Shown here: positions 41,931 through 52,022 of the stretch, piece by piece
Position numbering within the stretch: the first letter of the stretch is position 1
Layout: each line of letters begins with the position of its first letter
Assembly: GCF_030704205.1 (NCBI RefSeq)
Contig: NZ_CP131913.1
Coordinates: 744,001 to 808,000 of the forward strand
DNA length: 64,000 nucleotides
Source: Halomonas alkalicola
GTDB lineage: Bacteria; Pseudomonadota; Gammaproteobacteria; Pseudomonadales; Halomonadaceae
Reading direction: 5' to 3'
Translations under genes and position numbers: made by a program
The notes under the pieces: generated by a model
What the model was told of the DNA's origin: nothing
Database searches by the model: none
What the model saw: the letters and a program-made list of their open reading frames with translations, nothing else

Positions 41931-42458
41931 TCAGGATTTGCCCTTGAGGTGCCTGAGCACATCGAAGGGGCTCGCTGCGGGCTCCCGGGATGCCACGGCA
42001 TCCTCCCCGCTGGTCAGCTGGTCGCGAGAGACCTCACAGTCGGCCTCATCGTGGTAAACCACCTGAGGCAGGCTGAGGATCAGTTCGTCCTCGACCACCG
42101 TCAGCAGGTTCAGCTGTTCGTCTTCCACCAGCACCGGCTCATGAGTGCTCGGCAACTCGGCTGCCAGATCGTCGCTGGTGACCATCCCCAGCAGGAACTC
42201 GCTCTCCACATGCTGCGCCAGGGGCGACAGGCAGCGCCGGCACGGCAGCTGCAGGTCGGCCTCCAGGCGGCCATGGATCACTCGGCGTCCCTGGGCGTCG
42301 ATGCCGAAATCGAGGGTGACGCGAATATCGCCGGTCTGGGCACCGACCTCTTCGGCCAGACGTGCAAAATCGGCGAGGGCCATCAGGCCCTCGAGTCGCT
42401 CGGCGCGGGCTGCAAGCTTGTAGGGCTCGACCCTGCTGGGAAGTCGTGTGGTCAACAT
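41931..42458 (-). CDS. yceD: YceD family protein (DUF177), 23S rRNA accumulation protein
   Basis: A 175-residue protein linked to 23S rRNA accumulation in E. coli and plants. It shows MLTTRLPSRVEPYKLAARAE at the start, the cysteine pair LQLPCRRCLSPLAQHVESEF, and an acidic VEDELILSLPQVVYHDEADC region. I start at ATG 42458, which fits the family; the open frame upstream reads unrelated sequence. First gene of the rpmF-plsX-fab operon, divergent from maf. Confidence 0.88.
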   Translation of the reverse strand: MLTTRLPSRVEPYKLAARAERLEGLMALADFARLAEEVGAQTGDIRVTLDFGIDAQGRRVIHGRLEADLQLPCRRCLSPLAQHVESEFLLGMVTSDDLAAELPSTHEPVLVEDEQLNLLTVVEDELILSLPQVVYHDEADCEVSRDQLTSGEDAVASREPAASPFDVLRHLKGKS

Positions 42459-42560
42459 AGGCGCGCAATGATAGGCACTCCCCCCTCCCCTGTCAAAGCC
42501 GCCGTTGACCGTTCGGCTCATGCTACCCTCGTTCATCCATCCGCCACCGGAAAAGCCCCC

Positions 42561-43142
42561 ATGCCACGACTCGTCCTCGCCTCAGGTTCTCGCTGGCGCC
42601 GCCAGCTCCTGGATCGCCTGGAAATCCCCTACGCCTGGCAGAGCCCCGACATCGACGAGACCCCGCACCCGGGGGAGGCGCCGGCCACCCTGGTGCACCG
42701 GCTGGCGCTGGGCAAGGCCCAGGCCCTGGCCGAGGCGTGGCCCGACCACCTGATCATCGGCTCCGACCAGGTGGCCCTGTTCGACGGCGAGATCCTCGGC
42801 AAGCCAGCCGATGCCGCCGCCGCAAGACGCCAGCTGGCGCGCTTCTCCGGACAGCGGGTGCGCTTCCTGACCGGCTTGGCCCTGCTGGACACGCGCCGTG
42901 GGCGCCATCGGGTGACCCACGAGACCTATGACGTGGTGTTTCGCCGGCTCGGCGAGGGCGAGATCGCCCGCTACGTGGAGAAGGAGCTGCCGCTGGAGTG
43001 CGCCGGCAGCTTCCGCATGGAGGGGCTGGGGATCACCCTGTTCGAGAAACTCGAGGGCGACGACCCCAACACCCTGATCGGCCTGCCGCTGATCCGCCTC
43101 TGCGCCATGCTGCGCGAGGCAGGCCTCGACCCGCTAGGGTAG
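42561..43142 (+). CDS. maf: Maf/YceF-type nucleoside triphosphate pyrophosphatase
   Basis: House-cleaning pyrophosphatase; the YceF subgroup prefers m7GTP. 193 residues: LVLASGSRWRRQLLDRLEIP, the PDIDETPHPGE segment, LIIGSDQVALFDGEILGKP (catalytic Asp in GSDQ), FRMEGLGITLFEKLEGDDPN and TLIGLPLIRLCAMLREAG. The SDQV form fits YceF rather than the dTTP/UTP-specific group. Its stop overlaps the sppA end by 9 nt on the opposite strand. Confidence 0.9.
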   Translation: MPRLVLASGSRWRRQLLDRLEIPYAWQSPDIDETPHPGEAPATLVHRLALGKAQALAEAWPDHLIIGSDQVALFDGEILGKPADAAAARRQLARFSGQRVRFLTGLALLDTRRGRHRVTHETYDVVFRRLGEGEIARYVEKELPLECAGSFRMEGLGITLFEKLEGDDPNTLIGLPLIRLCAMLREAGLDPLG

Positions 43143-44240
43143 CTGATAGCGCAGCGGCGAATCGGCGCGGGGCACGCCCAGCAGCTCCATGGCGACGCGG
43201 CCGAACTGCCGGGAGAAGCGCTCGAAGGGATCCGGGCGCGGAGTGTAGTCCCGCACCCTGGGCTCGGCCAGCCGCTCCCGGGCCAGGCCGCCCAGGCTGC
43301 CGATGCCGTCCACCAGGCCGAGCGCCACGGCCTGCTCGCCGCTCCACACCAGGCCGCTGAACAGTCGCTCATCCTCGCTCAGGCGATCGCCCCGCCCTTC
43401 GCGCACGGCCTCGATGAACTGGCGGTGGGTGGTGGCCAGCACCGATTGCCAGAAGTCGCGCTGCTCGGGCGCCAGCTCCGAGAAGGGGTCGAGGAAGGCC
43501 TTGTTGTCACCGGCGGCAAAGACACGCCGCTCCACGCCCAGGCGCTCGATCGCCTCCTCGAAGCCGAAGCTGGCCGAGATCACCCCGATGGACCCCACCA
43601 GGCTGGCGGGAGCCACCAGGATCTCGTCGGCCGCCGCGGCTATATAGTAGGCGCCGCTGGCCCCCACATCCTCGATCACCGCGATGATCGGCTTGTCGCC
43701 CTCGCCGCGCAGCCGCATGATCTCGTCGAAGATGCGCTGGGACTGCACCGGGCTGCCGCCGGGACTGTCGATCTGCAGCACCACCGCCACACTCTCCTCG
43801 GCCTCCCAGGCGCGATTGAGCCCGGTGATGATGCGCTCGGCACTGGCCGGCGACTCCGAATCGATCACGCCGCGCACCTTGACCACGCCCAGGTGCGGCC
43901 CGGAAGCGGCACTGCTGCCGGGGGGGCCGGCCACCAGGCTGTAGAGGGTCGCCGAGAGCGAGGCCAGGATCAGCGCCGCGAACAGGAAGCGGAAGAAGAG
44001 CTTCCAGCGTCGCGCGCGACGCTGCTCCGTCAGCACCCCGCCGATCCAGCGGTCCATCATCTCCAGCTGCTGGAGGCGCTGGCGCTCGCGCAGGGCCTCG
44101 GCGCTCTCGGCCTGGGCCGCGACCGGCTCCGCCGGGGTGCGGCGCGCCTCGCGCTCCTCGCGGGCCTGCTCGGGGCTGCGCTCCTCCCCCTGGGTCCAGG
44201 GGTCCTGTGTGGTGCCATGCTTCTGGTCGTCGTCACTCAT
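43134..44240 (-). CDS. sppA: Signal peptide peptidase SppA (S49, short form)
   Basis: Inner-membrane serine protease that degrades released signal peptides. 368 residues: charged cytosolic N-terminus, one helix at about 82-107 (LFFRFLFAALILASLSATLY), then the S49 domain with VVLQIDSPGGSPVQSQRIFD, VGASGAYYIAAAADEILVAP (nucleophile Ser), LVGSIGVISASFGFEEAIER and AAGDNKAFLDPFSELAPEQR (general-base Lys). It is the short 36K type. The gene follows the HAD gene after 3 nt. Confidence 0.9.
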   Translation of the reverse strand: MSDDDQKHGTTQDPWTQGEERSPEQAREEREARRTPAEPVAAQAESAEALRERQRLQQLEMMDRWIGGVLTEQRRARRWKLFFRFLFAALILASLSATLYSLVAGPPGSSAASGPHLGVVKVRGVIDSESPASAERIITGLNRAWEAEESVAVVLQIDSPGGSPVQSQRIFDEIMRLRGEGDKPIIAVIEDVGASGAYYIAAAADEILVAPASLVGSIGVISASFGFEEAIERLGVERRVFAAGDNKAFLDPFSELAPEQRDFWQSVLATTHRQFIEAVREGRGDRLSEDERLFSGLVWSGEQAVALGLVDGIGSLGGLARERLAEPRVRDYTPRPDPFERFSRQFGRVAMELLGVPRADSPLRYQLP

Positions 44241-44243
44241 GCC

Positions 44244-44897
44244 TTACCTTCCCTGCAGCCAGTCGAAGAGCTCGGGCACCGCCTCGGCGGTGAAGGTCGG
44301 CCGGCTGGCCGCCAACCGCGCGGGCGCATGCACCCCCCAGGTCACCGCCACCCGGTCCATGCCGATGGCCCGGGCCATCTCCAGGTCATACTCGGTATCC
44401 CCCACCATCACCGCCTCCGCCACGTCCACCTCGAGCTGGGCCAGCAGCTCGTCGAGCATCTGCGGGTGCGGCTTGGAGCGGGTCTCATCGGCGGTGCGGC
44501 TGGCGTGGAACCAGCGACCGCTGCCGCTCTCGTGAAAGACGCGGTCGAGGCCTCGGCGACTCTTGCCCGTGGCCACCGCCAGACGCTGCCCGCCACGGCC
44601 ATGCAGGTCGGCAAGCCCCGCCTCCACCCCGGAGAAAAAGCGCATGGGCGTGTCGCTGCCCTCGACGAAGTGCCAGGAGTAGCGGCTGCGCAGCAGCTCG
44701 GCGCGCTCCGCGTCGATGCCGGGACACAGGGTGGCGATCGCCTCGGGCAGCCCCAGGCCGATGATGTTGCGGATGCTCTGGGGCGAGAGCTCGCCCCAGC
44801 CGGCGTCCCGCGACGCCGCCTGCATGCAGTCGACGATGCGAGCCGCCGAGTCCATCAGGGTGCCATCCCAGTCGAAGATCACCAGTCGATAGCGCAT
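44244..44897 (-). CDS. HAD-family phosphatase (phosphoglycolate phosphatase-like)
   Basis: 217-residue haloacid dehalogenase-type hydrolase. Motif I is LVIFDWDGTLMDSAARIVDC (nucleophile Asp), motif II LAVATGKS, motif III SKPHPQML, motif IV VMVGDTEYDLEMARAIGMDR. The cap is the helical Gph type. Substrate is uncertain: the family includes phosphoglycolate phosphatase and pyrophosphatase PpaX. It sits between rluC and sppA as in Pseudomonas. GAGAGGACA precedes the ATG. Confidence 0.85.
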   Translation of the reverse strand: MRYRLVIFDWDGTLMDSAARIVDCMQAASRDAGWGELSPQSIRNIIGLGLPEAIATLCPGIDAERAELLRSRYSWHFVEGSDTPMRFFSGVEAGLADLHGRGGQRLAVATGKSRRGLDRVFHESGSGRWFHASRTADETRSKPHPQMLDELLAQLEVDVAEAVMVGDTEYDLEMARAIGMDRVAVTWGVHAPARLAASRPTFTAEAVPELFDWLQGR

Positions 44898-44963
44898 TGT
44901 CCTCTCCGTGTGGTCGATGCCCGAGGTCGATGAATCGGGTCGTTGAATCGAGTCGAACAGGGC

Positions 44964-45911
44964 TCAGGCGTCGCGACGGGCCCGGGCCAGCACCGCCTGA
45001 AGCTCATCGGGCAGCGGCGCCTTGATCTGCACCGGGCGGCCGCTGGTGGGCTCGGGGAAGCTCAGCGATTCGGCGTGCAGGAAGAGCCGCGTCACGCCGA
45101 GGGACTCGCTGAGCCGCTGGCTGTCGCGACTGGCATACTTGTCGTCGCCCAGCAGCGGATGACCGGCGTGGGCCGCATGCACGCGGATCTGGTGGGTCCG
45201 CCCGGTGACCGGTTCGGCCTCCAGCAGGGTCACCCTCGGAAAGGCCTCGCGCACCGCGAAACGGGTGCGGGAGACCTTCCCTGCCGGATCGACCCGCACC
45301 CGACGCTCGCCGTTGGCCAGGGTGTAGCGGTCCAGCCGCGCCGCCACGTAGTCGCGCCGCGCCGGCCAGCGACCGGCCACCAGGGCCAGGTAACGCTTGT
45401 CCATTTGCTGCTGCTTGAGGGCCTCGTTCAGTGCCAGCAGCGCCGGGCGCGACTTGGCCAGCAGCAGACAGCCGGAGGTGTCGCGATCCAGGCGGTGCAC
45501 CAGCTCCAGGAAGTCGAGATCCTCGCGCACCTGGCGCAGCGCCTCGATCAGGCCGATCTTGACCCCGCTGCCGCCGTGCACGGCGAGCCCCGCCGGCTTG
45601 TTGATCACCAGCCAGTCGCGTCCCTCGACCAGCACGCTGCCGGCCAGCAGGTTGCGCAGGTTGTCACTCACCTCCCGCACCGCCTCGCGGGGCGAGAGCT
45701 TGAGAGGCGGTATGCGCACCAGAACACCGACCGCCAGGCGGGTGTCCGGCTTGACGCGCTTCTTGTTCACCCGCACCTCGCCCTTGCGCACGATGCGGTA
45801 GATGAGCGCCCGCGGCGCCCCCTTGATCCGGGTCATCAGGAAATTGTCGACCCGCTGGCCATCCTGACCTTCCGTCACCTCGACCCACTGTACGTCGCGC
45901 CCTTCGGCCAT
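44964..45911 (-). CDS. rluC: 23S rRNA pseudouridine synthase RluC
   Basis: Modifies uridines 955, 2504 and 2580 (E. coli numbering). 315 residues: S4-like domain QRVDNFLMTRIKGAPRALIY with RKGEVRVNKKRVKPDTRLAV, WLVINKPAGLAVHGGSGVKI, catalytic ELVHRLDRDTSGCLLLAKSR, and GRTHQIRVHAAHAGHPLLGD. Divergent from rne, the E. coli arrangement. Confidence 0.94.
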   Translation of the reverse strand: MAEGRDVQWVEVTEGQDGQRVDNFLMTRIKGAPRALIYRIVRKGEVRVNKKRVKPDTRLAVGVLVRIPPLKLSPREAVREVSDNLRNLLAGSVLVEGRDWLVINKPAGLAVHGGSGVKIGLIEALRQVREDLDFLELVHRLDRDTSGCLLLAKSRPALLALNEALKQQQMDKRYLALVAGRWPARRDYVAARLDRYTLANGERRVRVDPAGKVSRTRFAVREAFPRVTLLEAEPVTGRTHQIRVHAAHAGHPLLGDDKYASRDSQRLSESLGVTRLFLHAESLSFPEPTSGRPVQIKAPLPDELQAVLARARRDA

Positions 45912-46464
45912 GCCGAGACTCCACTGCCGGAAACTGCCAAAAGGCGCATTCTATCGCAGTGGGCTCCCCGGCGCGCCAATTGCTGGCGCGGCCCGGTTGC
46001 TGTTATATTGCCAGTTCGCTCCAATGGGCCAAACCAGGCCCTCTGGCGCCTGCCCGACAGACACGCAGGCCGGAGCGAAAAGATCAGGCCGCGACGACGT
46101 CGACACGTCCCGCCCCCCGCAGCAACGGAAACACAGCGATACAGCGCCACGCCCGGATCCCCCCGATGTTTCCCCCGTCATGGAACTTCGGCAGGCCACG
46201 GGACACGTTCAACAGCGTGCCGGCGACCGGCGGCGGCGAATCGATGAATGCCAGGTGTTGGCGGTGACCGCAGGGCCGGATGGGTGACCCCCACCGAGAC
46301 ATGTCCTGCCTCCGCCCCGTACTCAACAACTCGTGCCGTGACGCGTCGTCATCGAACCGCCACGGCCGTAGATATGCGTATTCCTGCGATACGCTGAGCA
46401 CAGGCACGCAGCACACAGAGGTTCGCCACGTCGTACTCGCCGGCACCCCATAGTGCGAGACAAC
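45912..46464 (+). promoter_or_regulatory. Long leader and promoter region of rne
   Basis: A 553-nt non-coding stretch between divergent rluC and rne. A sigma-70-like promoter TTGCTG (45980-45985), 17 nt, TTATAT (46003-46008) would give a leader of about 450 nt. A small hairpin GCGTAT...ATACGC is at about 46375-46393. In E. coli a 361-nt rne leader folds and lets RNase E cut its own mRNA; similar autoregulation is an inference here. No convincing gene lies inside. Confidence 0.55.
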
Positions 46465-49400
46465 ATGAAACGGATGCTCATCAATGCGACCCAGCCCGAA
46501 GAGCTGCGCGTCGCGCTGGTCGATGGACAACGCCTCTACGACCTGGACATCGAATCCGGTGCCCGGGAACAGAAGAAAGCCAATATCTACCGCGGCAAGA
46601 TCACCCGCATCGAGCCCTCCCTGGAAGCCGCCTTCGTCGACTTCGGCGCGGATCGCCACGGCTTCCTGCCGCTGAAGGAGATCTCCCGCGAGTACTTCGT
46701 CAAGGAGCCCGCCTCCGGCCGCCCCAGCATCAAGGAGGTGCTCAAGGAGGGGCAGGAGGTCATCGTCCAGGTCGACAAGGAGGAGCGCGGCAACAAGGGC
46801 GCGGCGCTGACCACCTTCATCAGTCTGGCCGGTCGCTTCCTGGTACTGATGCCCAACAACCCCAAGGCCGGCGGCATCTCGCGCCGCATCGAGGGGGAGG
46901 AGCGCAGCCAGCTCAAGGAGGCCATGGGGCAGCTCACCATTCCCGACCGCATGGGCCTGATCGTGCGCACCGCCGGCATCGGCCGCTCCCCCGAAGAGCT
47001 GCAGTGGGACCTGGACTACCTGGTCCAGGTGTGGGAATCGATCACCGCCGAGGCCGGCAAGCGCTCCGCTCCCTTCCTGATCTACCGCGAGTCCAACGTC
47101 ATCATCCGCGCCATGCGCGACTACCTGCGCCAGGACATCGGCGAGGTGCTGATCGACAGCGAGGCGGTGCACCAGGAGGCGCTGGCCTTCATCCGCCAGG
47201 TGATGCCCTCCTACCAGCAGAAGATCAAGCTCTACGTCGACGAGGTGCCGCTCTTCTCGCGCTTCCAGATCGAGTCGCAGATCGAGACTGCCTACGAGCG
47301 TGAGGTGAAGCTGCCCTCCGGCGGCTCCATCGTCATCGATCACACCGAGGCGCTGGTCTCCATCGACATCAACTCGGCGCGCGCCACCCGCGGCAGCGAT
47401 ATCGAGGAGACCGCCCTGCAGACCAACCTGGAGGCGGCCGACGAGATCGCCCGCCAGCTGCGTTTGCGCGATATCGGCGGCCTGGTGGTGATCGACTTCA
47501 TCGACATGAGCCCGGCACGCAACCAGCGCGAGGTCGAGAACCGCGTGCGGGATGCGCTGAAGCTGGACCGCGCCCGGGTGCAGATCGGCCGCATCTCGCG
47601 CTTCGGCCTGATGGAAATGTCCCGCCAGCGCCTGCGCCCGTCACTCGGCGAGACCAGCGGCGTGGTCTGCCCGCGCTGCGACGGCCAGGGCACCATCCGC
47701 GACGTCCGCTCCATCTCCCTCTCGATCATGCGCCTGATCGAGGAAGAGGCCATGAAGGAGCGCAGCGCCCAGATCCGCGCCATCCTCCCGGTGCCGGTAG
47801 CCACCTACCTGCTCAACGAGAAGCGCAACGTGCTGGCCGACATCGAGCGCCGCCAGGGCGTGCGGGTGGTGCTGCTGCCCAGCCCGGACATGGATACGCC
47901 CCACTACGATGTCCAGCGGCTGCGCGACGACCACGTGGACGAGGAGGGCACCGCCACCCTCTCCAGCTTCGAGCTCTCCACCGACACCGAGGTCGGCCGC
48001 GAGCCGGAACCCACCTTCGGCAAGCCGGTGCAGCGCGCCGAGGCCGCGGTGAAGACGGTCATCCACCACGAGCCGGCCCCCGCCTCCCTGCAGCAGGAAG
48101 AGGCCCCGGCACCCAAGGCCCCCGCCAAGCCCCCTGCCCCGGCAGCCAGGGCGCCGGCCCGCCCGCCCGCGGTGCAGCAGCCGGTCGCCGAGCCCCAGGC
48201 CGGCGTGCTGGGCCGCCTGGTCAAGGGCCTGGCCAAGTTGCTCGGCGGCGACGAAGCGCCTGCCGACAGCGGCAAGGCCCCCGCCGCCCGCGGCGAGGAG
48301 TCACGCGCTGACCAGGGCGCCCGCAAGCCCGCGCAGCGCGACGACGAGCGCAGCGGGCGCAATCAGCGTCAGCGCCGCCCGCGCAGCGAGGAGCGCCGCG
48401 GCGCGCCGCGCCAGGAGAGCGAGCGCGGCGACAGCAGGGCCGAGTCCGCCGACAACCGCGGTGGCCGTGGCGGCCGTGGGCGCGGCCGCCAGGACGATGC
48501 CCGTCAGGCGCGTCAGCCCGAGGCACCCAAGCGCGATGAAAGGCCGCGCGACGAGAAGCCCCGGGACGACGCGCGTCGCCAACGCGGCGGCGACAGGCGT
48601 GACGAGCGCCCGGCCGAGAAGCCGGTAGAGGCGAAGAGCAACGCGCCCAGGGCCGAGGCGCCGGTGGACGACGGCAAGCCCAAGCGTACCCGCAACAACC
48701 CGCGCAGCCGCAGCCGTCAGCACGCCATCAGCCCGAAGGCCCTGGAGGAGCAGCAGCGCCTCCAGGCCCAGGCGGCCGAGGCCCAGCCGGAAACGGCAGC
48801 CGAGGCGCCCAAGGCCGAGGTAAAGGCTGAAGCGCCCAAGGCAGCGCCGCAGCCCGCCGAGCCGAAGGCCGAGGCACCGAAGCCCGACGCGCCGAAGGCC
48901 GAGGCTCCGAAAGCCGCCGAGCCGAAGGCCGAGGCTCCGAAAGCCGCCGAGCCGAAGGCCGAGGCTCCGAAGCCCGCCGAGCCGAAGGCCGAAGCGCCCA
49001 AGCCCGAGGTAGCCAAGCCCGACGCACCGAAGGCCGAAGCGCCCAAGTCCGCCGAGCCGAAGGCCGAGGCGCCCAAGCCCGAGGTAGCCAAGCCGACCGA
49101 GCAGAAGGCCGAAGCGCCCAAGCCCGACGCGCCGAAAGCCGAGGCACCCAAGCCCGACGCGCCGAAGGCCGAGGCACCGAAGCCCGACGCGCCGAAGGCC
49201 GAGGCACCCAAGCCCGACGCGCCGAAGGCCGAGGCACCCAAGCCCGACGCGCCGAAGGCCGAGGCACCGAAGCCCGACGCGCCGAAGGCCGAGGCACCGA
49301 AGCCCGACGCGCCGAAGGCCGAGGCACCGAAGCCCGACGCGCCGAAGGCCGAAGCGCCTAAGCCCGACGCGCCGAAAGCCGAGGCACCGAAGCCGGCGGC

Positions 49401-49611
49401 GCAAGCACCGGTCGAGGCCAAGGCCGAGGTAAAAGCCGAAGCGCCCAAGGCAGAACCGAAGCCCGCCGAGGCACCGAAGGCCGACGCCAAGGCCGAAGAG
49501 ACGCCAGAGGAGCGCCGCGCCAACCGCCGTCGCCGCCGCGCGCACAATGACCCGCGCGAGATCCGCCGTCGCGAGCTCGAGGCCAAGGCCCAGGAGAGCC
49601 CTCAGCGCTAG
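46465..49611 (+). CDS. rne: Ribonuclease E
   Basis: Essential endoribonuclease and degradosome scaffold, 1048 residues. Catalytic half: [21 protein letters not shown]1 domain around 36-119, [40 protein letters not shown] (metal-binding Asp) and the zinc-link CPRCDGQG. The C-terminal half is disordered: arginine-rich RNA-binding stretches (about 600-750), then a long Lys-Ala-Glu-Pro region with nine exact-length 10-residue repeats, and an arginine-rich end ([14 protein letters not shown]). ATG 46465 matches E. coli; GTG 46453 is less likely. RhlB, its usual partner, is at 6-7 kb. Confidence 0.95.
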   Translation: MKRMLINATQPEELRVALVDGQRLYDLDIESGAREQKKANIYRGKITRIEPSLEAAFVDFGADRHGFLPLKEISREYFVKEPASGRPSIKEVLKEGQEVIVQVDKEERGNKGAALTTFISLAGRFLVLMPNNPKAGGISRRIEGEERSQLKEAMGQLTIPDRMGLIVRTAGIGRSPEELQWDLDYLVQVWESITAEAGKRSAPFLIYRESNVIIRAMRDYLRQDIGEVLIDSEAVHQEALAFIRQVMPSYQQKIKLYVDEVPLFSRFQIESQIETAYEREVKLPSGGSIVIDHTEALVSIDINSARATRGSDIEETALQTNLEAADEIARQLRLRDIGGLVVIDFIDMSPARNQREVENRVRDALKLDRARVQIGRISRFGLMEMSRQRLRPSLGETSGVVCPRCDGQGTIRDVRSISLSIMRLIEEEAMKERSAQIRAILPVPVATYLLNEKRNVLADIERRQGVRVVLLPSPDMDTPHYDVQRLRDDHVDEEGTATLSSFELSTDTEVGREPEPTFGKPVQRAEAAVKTVIHHEPAPASLQQEEAPAPKAPAKPPAPAARAPARPPAVQQPVAEPQAGVLGRLVKGLAKLLGGDEAPADSGKAPAARGEESRADQGARKPAQRDDERSGRNQRQRRPRSEERRGAPRQESERGDSRAESADNRGGRGGRGRGRQDDARQARQPEAPKRDERPRDEKPRDDARRQRGGDRRDERPAEKPVEAKSNAPRAEAPVDDGKPKRTRNNPRSRSRQHAISPKALEEQQRLQAQAAEAQPETAAEAPKAEVKAEAPKAAPQPAEPKAEAPKPDAPKAEAPKAAEPKAEAPKAAEPKAEAPKPAEPKAEAPKPEVAKPDAPKAEAPKSAEPKAEAPKPEVAKPTEQKAEAPKPDAPKAEAPKPDAPKAEAPKPDAPKAEAPKPDAPKAEAPKPDAPKAEAPKPDAPKAEAPKPDAPKAEAPKPDAPKAEAPKPDAPKAEAPKPAAQAPVEAKAEVKAEAPKAEPKPAEAPKADAKAEETPEERRANRRRRRAHNDPREIRRRELEAKAQESPQR
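49111..49380 (+). repeat. Nine tandem 30-bp repeats inside rne
   Basis: Nine consecutive 30-bp units, each encoding [10 protein letters not shown], in frame in the RNase E C-terminal region (residues 883-972). Units differ only at a few wobble positions (GAGGCACCC, GAGGCACCG or GAAGCGCCC openings). Degenerate copies extend upstream to about 48800. Nearly identical DNA implies recent expansion and length instability. Confidence 0.9.
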
Positions 49612-49656
49612 GAGATAGGCCAAGCAGGGCTGAGGCCCCGCTTGACCCTCTTTGAG

Positions 49657-49694
49657 ACGACCGCGCCCGCAGCCATGGCTGCGGGCGCGGTCGT
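49657..49694. terminator. Bidirectional terminator between rne and murB
   Basis: A 38-nt perfect palindrome (19 bp each side, centre CCATGG) 45 nt after the rne stop and 27 nt past the murB stop. Position between convergent genes and stem strength support termination in both directions. Confidence 0.75.
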
Positions 49695-49720
49695 TATGGC
49701 ATGGCCGTCGAGTCAGGCCA

Positions 49721-50749
49721 TCAGCGCTCGCCGGCCAGCCGGGGCTCCCGCTCGAGGGTCACGCCGAAGCGCTCGTGCACGCGGCTCGCCACCCGCTTGG
49801 CGAAGCCGAGCAGCTCCGCCGCACTGCCGCCACCGAAGTGAACCAGCACCAGCGCCTGGCGCTCATGCACCCCGAAGTGCCCCTCGCGCAGGCCCTTGAG
49901 GCCGCAGCGGTCGATCAGCCAGCCGGCGGCCAGCTTGACCCGCCCGTCGGGCTGGGGGAAGTGGGGCATCTCGGGGTGCTCGGCCAGCAGTCGCTCGGCC
50001 AGCGCCTGCGACACCACCGGGTTCTTGAAGAAGCTGCCGGCGTTGCCGAGCACCGCGGGGTCGGGCAGCTTCTCGCGGCGAATGGCACACACCGCCTCGG
50101 CCACTGCCAGCGGCGTCGGGGCCTTCCCCACCCGACTGGCCAGATCGCCATAGCCCAGGTGCGCCCGCGCAGTGCGCGACAGCCGAAGCACCAGCCGGGT
50201 GATCACCACCCGCCCCGCGAGAGCCCCCTTGAAGATGCTGTCGCGGTAGCCGAAGGCGCACTCCTGCGGCGTCATCCAGCGCTCACGTCCGTCCGCGAGA
50301 TCCACCACCTGCAGCGCCTCCAGCACCTCGCAGAGCTCGACGCCATAGGCGCCGATATTCTGGATCGGCGCCGCCCCGCAGTGGCCGGGAATCAGCGCCA
50401 GGTTCTCGGTGCCCCACAGGCCGAGGCGCGCCAGGGCCATCACCAGCGCGTGCCAGACCACCCCCGCCTCGGCGTGGACCCGTACCTCGTCCTCCTCGTC
50501 CTCCTCGCCCTCCTCGAGCCACCAGGCCGCCATGGCAGGCCGGATGACCAGCCCAGGCAGGCGCTCGGGCAGGATCAGGTTGCTGCCGCCGCCGAGCAGG
50601 GTCAGCGGCCAGTCTCGGGCGCGCGCCTCTGCCAGGGCCATCTGCAGCTCGGCCAGGCTTGCAGGCGCGACGAAATGCTCCGCCATGCAGGGCAGGCCCA
50701 GGGTGTTCGACGAGGCCAGGTCACGCGCGGGATAAGCCACCGGACTCAA
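49721..50749 (-). CDS. murB: UDP-N-acetylenolpyruvoylglucosamine reductase MurB
   Basis: FAD enzyme making UDP-MurNAc. 342 residues from a TTG start that overlaps the upstream phosphatase stop (TTGA). The early NTLGLPCMAEHFVAPASL segment is family sequence, so the ATG at codon 22 is too late; a GTG at codon 4 is also possible. Motifs: LTLLGGGSNLILPERLPGLV, IPGHCGAAPIQNIGAYGVEL, GYRDSIFK, and GNAGSFFKNPVVS (catalytic serine). It is the E. coli-like type I form by length. Confidence 0.93.
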   Translation of the reverse strand: MSPVAYPARDLASSNTLGLPCMAEHFVAPASLAELQMALAEARARDWPLTLLGGGSNLILPERLPGLVIRPAMAAWWLEEGEEDEEDEVRVHAEAGVVWHALVMALARLGLWGTENLALIPGHCGAAPIQNIGAYGVELCEVLEALQVVDLADGRERWMTPQECAFGYRDSIFKGALAGRVVITRLVLRLSRTARAHLGYGDLASRVGKAPTPLAVAEAVCAIRREKLPDPAVLGNAGSFFKNPVVSQALAERLLAEHPEMPHFPQPDGRVKLAAGWLIDRCGLKGLREGHFGVHERQALVLVHFGGGSAAELLGFAKRVASRVHERFGVTLEREPRLAGER

Positions 50750-51225
50750 GGGCGGCGCTCCAGCCGCGCCTCGATCTCGGCCAGCAGGCCGCGGGCCCCC
50801 TGCTCCACCAGGTCGAGCACCTCCTCGAAGCCCTGCTCACCGCCATAGTAGGGGTCGGGCACCGCACGATCCGGCATGCCGGCGAAGGCGAGGAAGAGCC
50901 CGAGATGGGCGTCGAGGGTCGCGGGGGCTCGGGCCCGCATGGCCGCCAGGTTGTCGTGGTCCATGGCCAGCAGGTAGTCGAAGGCGTCGAAGTCCGCATC
51001 ATCCAGCTGGCGGGCACGCAGCGTCGAGAGGTCGATGCCGCGGCGGGCGGCGGCCTCTCGGGTGCGCGGATCCGGCGCCTTGCCCTCGTGCCAGCCCGCG
51101 ATGCCGCAGGAGTCGACCTCGACCCGGTGAGCCAGGCCGCGCTCGTCGAGCAGGCGACGGAACACCCCCTCGGCGGTGGGCGAGCGGCAGATATTGCCCA
51201 GGCAGACGAAGAGTACCCGCCTCAC
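50746..51225 (-). CDS. Low-molecular-weight protein-tyrosine phosphatase
   Basis: 159-residue enzyme. P-loop [20 protein letters not shown] holds the CX5R catalytic site; the general acid Asp is in [20 protein letters not shown]. Related to Wzb/PtpA. Substrate unknown. It overlaps kdsB by 4 nt and murB by 4 nt, so it is translationally coupled within the kdsB-ptp-murB run found in Pseudomonas. Confidence 0.92.
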   Translation of the reverse strand: MRRVLFVCLGNICRSPTAEGVFRRLLDERGLAHRVEVDSCGIAGWHEGKAPDPRTREAAARRGIDLSTLRARQLDDADFDAFDYLLAMDHDNLAAMRARAPATLDAHLGLFLAFAGMPDRAVPDPYYGGEQGFEEVLDLVEQGARGLLAEIEARLERRP

Positions 51226-52022
51226 TCCCCTCCCCCGCGTTCGGCGGCGTCCAGCAGGGCCCTCACCCGGGCCAGGTCCTCGGCGGTATCGACCCCGGCG
51301 GGATGCGGCTCCCTGGCCAGGGCCACCTGAATCGCGTGGCCGTGATGGAGCGCGCGCAGCTGCTCCAGGTGCTCGAGCCGCTCCAGGGGCGACGGCACCC
51401 AGTCGCGATACTCGGCCAGGAAGCCGGCGCGATAGGCGTAGAGACCGATATGGCGCAGCCAGGCGTCGGTCTCGAGCAGCTCGGGGCGGGCGGTGAAGGC
51501 GTCACGGTCCCAGGCCTCTCTATCCCAGGGCAGGGGCGCCCGGGAGAAGTAGAGCGCCCGCCCGGAGAGGGCGCGCACCACCTTCACCACGTTGGGATTG
51601 AAGAGGCTCTCCACGTCGCTGATCGGCTCGGCGAGGGTGGCGATGGAGGCCTCCGGGTCGTCGAACAGCCGGTCGGCCACCTGGTCGATCAGCGTCGCCG
51701 GGATCAGCGGCTCGTCGCCCTGGACATTGACCAGCACGGCGTCATCGGCCAGGCCCAGCCGCTCGGCCACCTCGGCCAGGCGGTCGGTGCCGGAGGGGTG
51801 GTCGGCGCGGGTCATCACCACCTCGGCGCCCTCGGCCCGCATGGCCTGCTCGATGCGGCCATCGTCGGTGGCTACCACCACCCGGGCGGCGCGACTCTCG
51901 CAGGCGCGCTGCCAGACGTGGGCCACCATGGGCCGGCCGGCGATCTGGGCCAGGGGCTTGCCGGGCAGGCGCGAGGAGGCGAAGCGCGCCGGAATGACGG
52001 CGATGAAGTCGCGCTCGGCCAT
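51222..52022 (-). CDS. kdsB: 3-deoxy-manno-octulosonate cytidylyltransferase KdsB
   Basis: Activates Kdo as CMP-Kdo for LPS inner core. 266 residues: [80 protein letters not shown] and [19 protein letters not shown] 52022 is favoured by GGAGG 4-5 nt upstream; a GTG one codon earlier is possible. One-base overlap with the Trm112-like gene. Confidence 0.94.
   Translation of the reverse strand: MAERDFIAVIPARFASSRLPGKPLAQIAGRPMVAHVWQRACESRAARVVVATDDGRIEQAMRAEGAEVVMTRADHPSGTDRLAEVAERLGLADDAVLVNVQGDEPLIPATLIDQVADRLFDDPEASIATLAEPISDVESLFNPNVVKVVRALSGRALYFSRAPLPWDREAWDRDAFTARPELLETDAWLRHIGLYAYRAGFLAEYRDWVPSPLERLEHLEQLRALHHGHAIQVALAREPHPAGVDTAEDLARVRALLDAAERGGGE

Noticed and set aside
49111..49380. 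Regular 30-bp repeat that could be mistaken for a CRISPR array
   Set aside because: Units are tandem without spacers, in frame within rne, and no cas gene is near.
48301..49623. Minus-strand frames with striking Leu-Gly-Leu-Arg and Phe-Gly-Ala-Ser repeats
   Set aside because: They are the reverse reading of the RNase E repeat array, not separate genes.
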